Shown here one piece after another: positions 61,880 through 64,000 of a stretch of DNA of 64,000 nt. The notes beneath the pieces are model-generated. The model ran no database searches. It was not told the origin of the DNA and saw only the letters and a program-made list of their open reading frames with translations. This DNA comes from Microvirga lupini (lineage in GTDB: Bacteria > Pseudomonadota > Alphaproteobacteria > Rhizobiales > Beijerinckiaceae), in contig NZ_JACHWB010000003.1 of NCBI RefSeq assembly GCF_014191055.1, positions 186,001-250,000 on the forward strand. The letters are read 5' to 3'. How positions within the stretch are numbered: the first letter of the stretch is position 1; each line of letters opens with the position of its first letter. The translations under genes and the position numbers were made by a program.

Positions 61880-62522
61880 GCTGAGCCGGGATATCGACTG
61901 AACACCCAAGGTTCTGTCATCGCACCCACCTCACACCAGATTGGCCATAAACGAGTTCCAGGAGAACTAGGCGGGCGCCGCTGAACGAGGTGTCTCTGAA
62001 CGCCAAATAGAAGGAGTTCGGCAGGAAGGCGGTCTGTTCGTCGATCTGTCCGGCGGAACCGCATGCCGATGTTGGTGACCGACGCGACCTTGTGGCAATC
62101 CCAGAAGGAACGATCGGCTATGGCCTCTTTCGATCTCTCATTCAATAGATCAAGGGAGAGATCGATGCGCGGAGCGAAGCTGGTGTGACGGTAACCGGCC
62201 TGGTCCCTGAGGCATTACGATAGGCGCAAGATCACCGTCCAGATGGCGCATCGGCCAGTCAAGCGTTTAAGTTCGTCACTTTGAACAACGCAGACAAGGG
62301 CAACTACCTGTCCTGCGTCGAGCTGACATCCCCGCCAGTGCCCGAACGGTTTATGCAGCAAAAGCTTGTCGAGCTTGGGTCTCGTAATCTGTTGTTGATC
62401 GGCTGAAGCAGCGAAGCCTTACAAATTTCGTTTAATCCCCGTTTTGCTCCCGAGGGCGTAATGCCTCGTGCGAGTGAAATGCCCTGGCTAACCAACGTTA
62501 GTGACAAAGGAAGCAATCCCTT
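61880..62522. other. Gene-poor stretch before carD
   Basis: About 640 bases. Both strands were read in all frames; only short unrelated frames occur (for example a 40-residue stretch SQAFKFVTLNNADKGNYLS near 62265-62325 that ends at 62403). No supportable gene, terminator or promoter was identified. Confidence 0.4.
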
Positions 62523-63101
62523 ATGGCGACAATAAAAAGGGCCGATCTCGCATTCAAGGCTGGCGAGACAGTCGTGTACGCATCTCATGGTGTGGGCCGG
62601 ATTACGGCTATCGAGGAGCAGGAGGTTGCCGGCTTCAAGCTTCAGGTATTCGTCATCTTCTTCGAGAAGGACAAGATGACAGTGCGCGTTCCCATTGCCA
62701 AGGCTGCGAGCAGCGGCCTGCGCAAGATCGTGGAACCGGCTGTCATCGAGAAGGTGCTCGAGGTCCTTACCGGACGTGCCCGGGCCAAGCGTGGCATGTG
62801 GGCCCGGAGAGGCCAGGAGTACGAGGCAAAGATTAATTCGGGTGATCTGATGATGCTGGCAGAAGTCTTGCGCGACCTCTACCGCTCCCCCGAGCAGACG
62901 GAGCCTTCGTACAGCGAGCGTCAGCTCTATGAGTCAGCTCTTGAGACACTCGCTCGCGAAATCTCCGTTGTTCATGGCATTTCACTAACTGAGGCGCAGA
63001 CGCTCATCGGCCAGAGCTTGGCCAAGTCGCCGCATGCGTTGAAGGATGGCTCATCCGAAGCCGGGACGGACGGTCAAGACGACGAGGATGAAGCGGCTTA
63101 A
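62523..63101 (+). CDS. carD: CarD family transcriptional regulator
   Basis: A 192-residue CarD/CdnL-type protein binding RNA polymerase beta and stabilising the open complex at rRNA and other promoters. The RNA-polymerase-interaction domain is VVYASHGVGRITAIEEQEVAGFKLQVFVIFFEKDKMTVRVPIAKAASSGLRKI (about 15-70); the helical C-terminal domain contains MWARRGQEYEAKINSGDLMMLAEVLRDLYR and LYESALETLAREISVVHGI. The acidic tail (GTDGQDDEDEAA) is family-variable. Start ATG 62523. Confidence 0.93.
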   Translation: MATIKRADLAFKAGETVVYASHGVGRITAIEEQEVAGFKLQVFVIFFEKDKMTVRVPIAKAASSGLRKIVEPAVIEKVLEVLTGRARAKRGMWARRGQEYEAKINSGDLMMLAEVLRDLYRSPEQTEPSYSERQLYESALETLAREISVVHGISLTEAQTLIGQSLAKSPHALKDGSSEAGTDGQDDEDEAA

Positions 63102-63375
63102 GAATAGGATTAGACATTTCCGATGACTCCCCTATGTGCGCAGCCTGAACCAAGGTCGACATCGTGGCGGTCCAGATTTTCTCCCGGAGAGGCGCAGTAG
63201 AATCGCGCTTCCCGGGAGGGCCTGCGCGACCTCGGGGTGGTAACATCCTCGCCGGCATGGGCTATATGCTCACTATGGCTGCGAAATATTCTCAGCATGT
63301 TGGCTTCGCAGGGCGTCCCGCAGAGTGCGCAAGCGAACACGGGCCAAGTAGCGAAGCACACGTGACATTGTCTCT

Positions 63376-64000
63376 TTAGCTTTGCGCCTGGGACGCAGGT
63401 GACCCCCCTTGTTTGGTCGCAATCCAGATCGTGTGTCTTGCCCCCCTACGTGTTCCGTGGGCGCGAGCGTTGACCTCCTCCACACCAAATCCCGCCTTCC
63501 GCAGGCGCTGGGTGAAGGCTCTATTCGGCGCCGATGACCACACGGCCAGGACGCCACCACGAGCTAGTGCTGTCCGGGCGGAACTGAGCCCCGGCATGTC
63601 GTAAAGGCTGTCATTGGCCTTGCGTGTCAGCCCTTCGGGCCCGTTGTCGACATCCAACAGGATCCCATCATAAGCGGACCGGCTGGACCTGATCAGGCCA
63701 CCGACATCCCCTTCGAAGATGCTGACACGCGGGTCTGTCAGGCTATCGCCGAATACTTCGGCCATGGGACCGCGGGCCCATGCCACGACGGCAGGTACCA
63801 GTTCGGCCACAGTGACCTGAGCATCGGGCCCGAGTTCAGCAAGCGCAGCGCGAAGCGTAAAACCCATTCCCAACCCACCGATAAGGATCCGTGGTCGCTC
63901 GCGGCCCCGAAGTCTCAGGCATGACAGTCTGGCGAGCGCCTCCTCGGAACCACTGAGGCGGCTGTTCATCAACTCGTTGCTGCCCAACATGATGGAGAAC
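63376..64000 (-). CDS. Spermidine synthase-like methyltransferase-fold protein (partial)
   Basis: The reading frame is open to the right edge (FSIMLGSNELMNSRLSGSEEAL), so the start is off-window. The Rossmann core shows ILIGGLGMGFTLRAALAELGPDAQVTVAELVPAVVAWARG, VSIFEGDVGGLI and YDGILLDVDNGPEGL, as in polyamine aminopropyltransferase-like proteins. The Asp-rich catalytic residues DVDNGPEG differ from canonical spermidine synthases (DxTDP), so the reaction may differ. It is convergent with carD. Confidence 0.8.
   Translation of the reverse strand, partial: FSIMLGSNELMNSRLSGSEEALARLSCLRLRGRERPRILIGGLGMGFTLRAALAELGPDAQVTVAELVPAVVAWARGPMAEVFGDSLTDPRVSIFEGDVGGLIRSSRSAYDGILLDVDNGPEGLTRKANDSLYDMPGLSSARTALARGGVLAVWSSAPNRAFTQRLRKAGFGVEEVNARAHGTRRGARHTIWIATKQGGSPASQAQS

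Noticed and set aside
61880..62522. Hidden gene upstream of carD
   Set aside because: Only short frames without ribosome-binding sites or recognisable sequence.

Overview
The window looks like chromosomal DNA from a GC-rich alphaproteobacterium of the order Hyphomicrobiales, most likely Methylobacteriaceae and close to Microvirga or Methylobacterium. This is inferred from gene content: an RNase E with a long acidic insert, an NDUFA12-type complex I subunit, a B12-dependent ribonucleotide reductase, HWE histidine kinases, a NepR-like protein and EcfG-type promoters. I saw no rRNA, tRNA, CRISPR array or insertion sequence.

Layout. 1-12.5 kb is housekeeping: PBP1A (cut by the left edge), an AMIN-type amidase, RNase E, an aminotransferase, a DsbA-like oxidoreductase, then aroQ-accB-accC, a methyltransferase, aat and a DUF2155 gene. 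12.6-16.6 kb is a small accessory block (MarR regulator, DUF1428, VOC and DUF899 proteins, a beta-helix protein and an aldo/keto reductase) lying before the NDUFA12 gene. 17.1-21.5 kb holds nrdJ behind two NrdR-box-like sites and a structured leader. 21.8-24.6 kb is a compact CBASS antiphage operon: Cap5 (HNH-SAVED nuclease) overlapping a CD-NTase with an AGS-C domain. 24.7-29.1 kb has small unknown genes, ExoD and a CNNM/CBS transporter.

29.2-38.9 kb is dominated by nickel/cobalt handling: a NicO-type permease, a YqaA protein, a HupE protein, a His-tailed MFS exporter, RcnR with a candidate operator, RcnA, and two membrane-anchor proteins sharing one motif. 39-44.3 kb adds an MFS transporter, a DUF1259 protein and a chromate pair (ChrA plus a rhodanese-ChrB fusion). 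44.5-63.1 kb is rich in stress and signalling genes: three YsnF/AvaK-type proteins, YidB, two receiver proteins with a NepR-like gene, an SRAP protein overlapping a PD-(D/E)XK-like gene, a frameshifted Hsp20, an HWE kinase-KaiC operon, otsA, a SWIB protein, two cold-shock proteins and CarD. Two matches to the EcfG promoter (GGAAC-N16-CGTT) lie here, which supports general-stress-response control. The right edge cuts a spermidine-synthase-like gene.

Most interesting items: the CBASS operon and the unknown gene after it, the nrdJ regulatory region, the SRAP/PD-(D/E)XK pair, the KaiC/HWE kinase/HigA-like overlap, and clear gene decay (Hsp20, DUF6894). All product names rest on motif recognition by eye; no database search was run.
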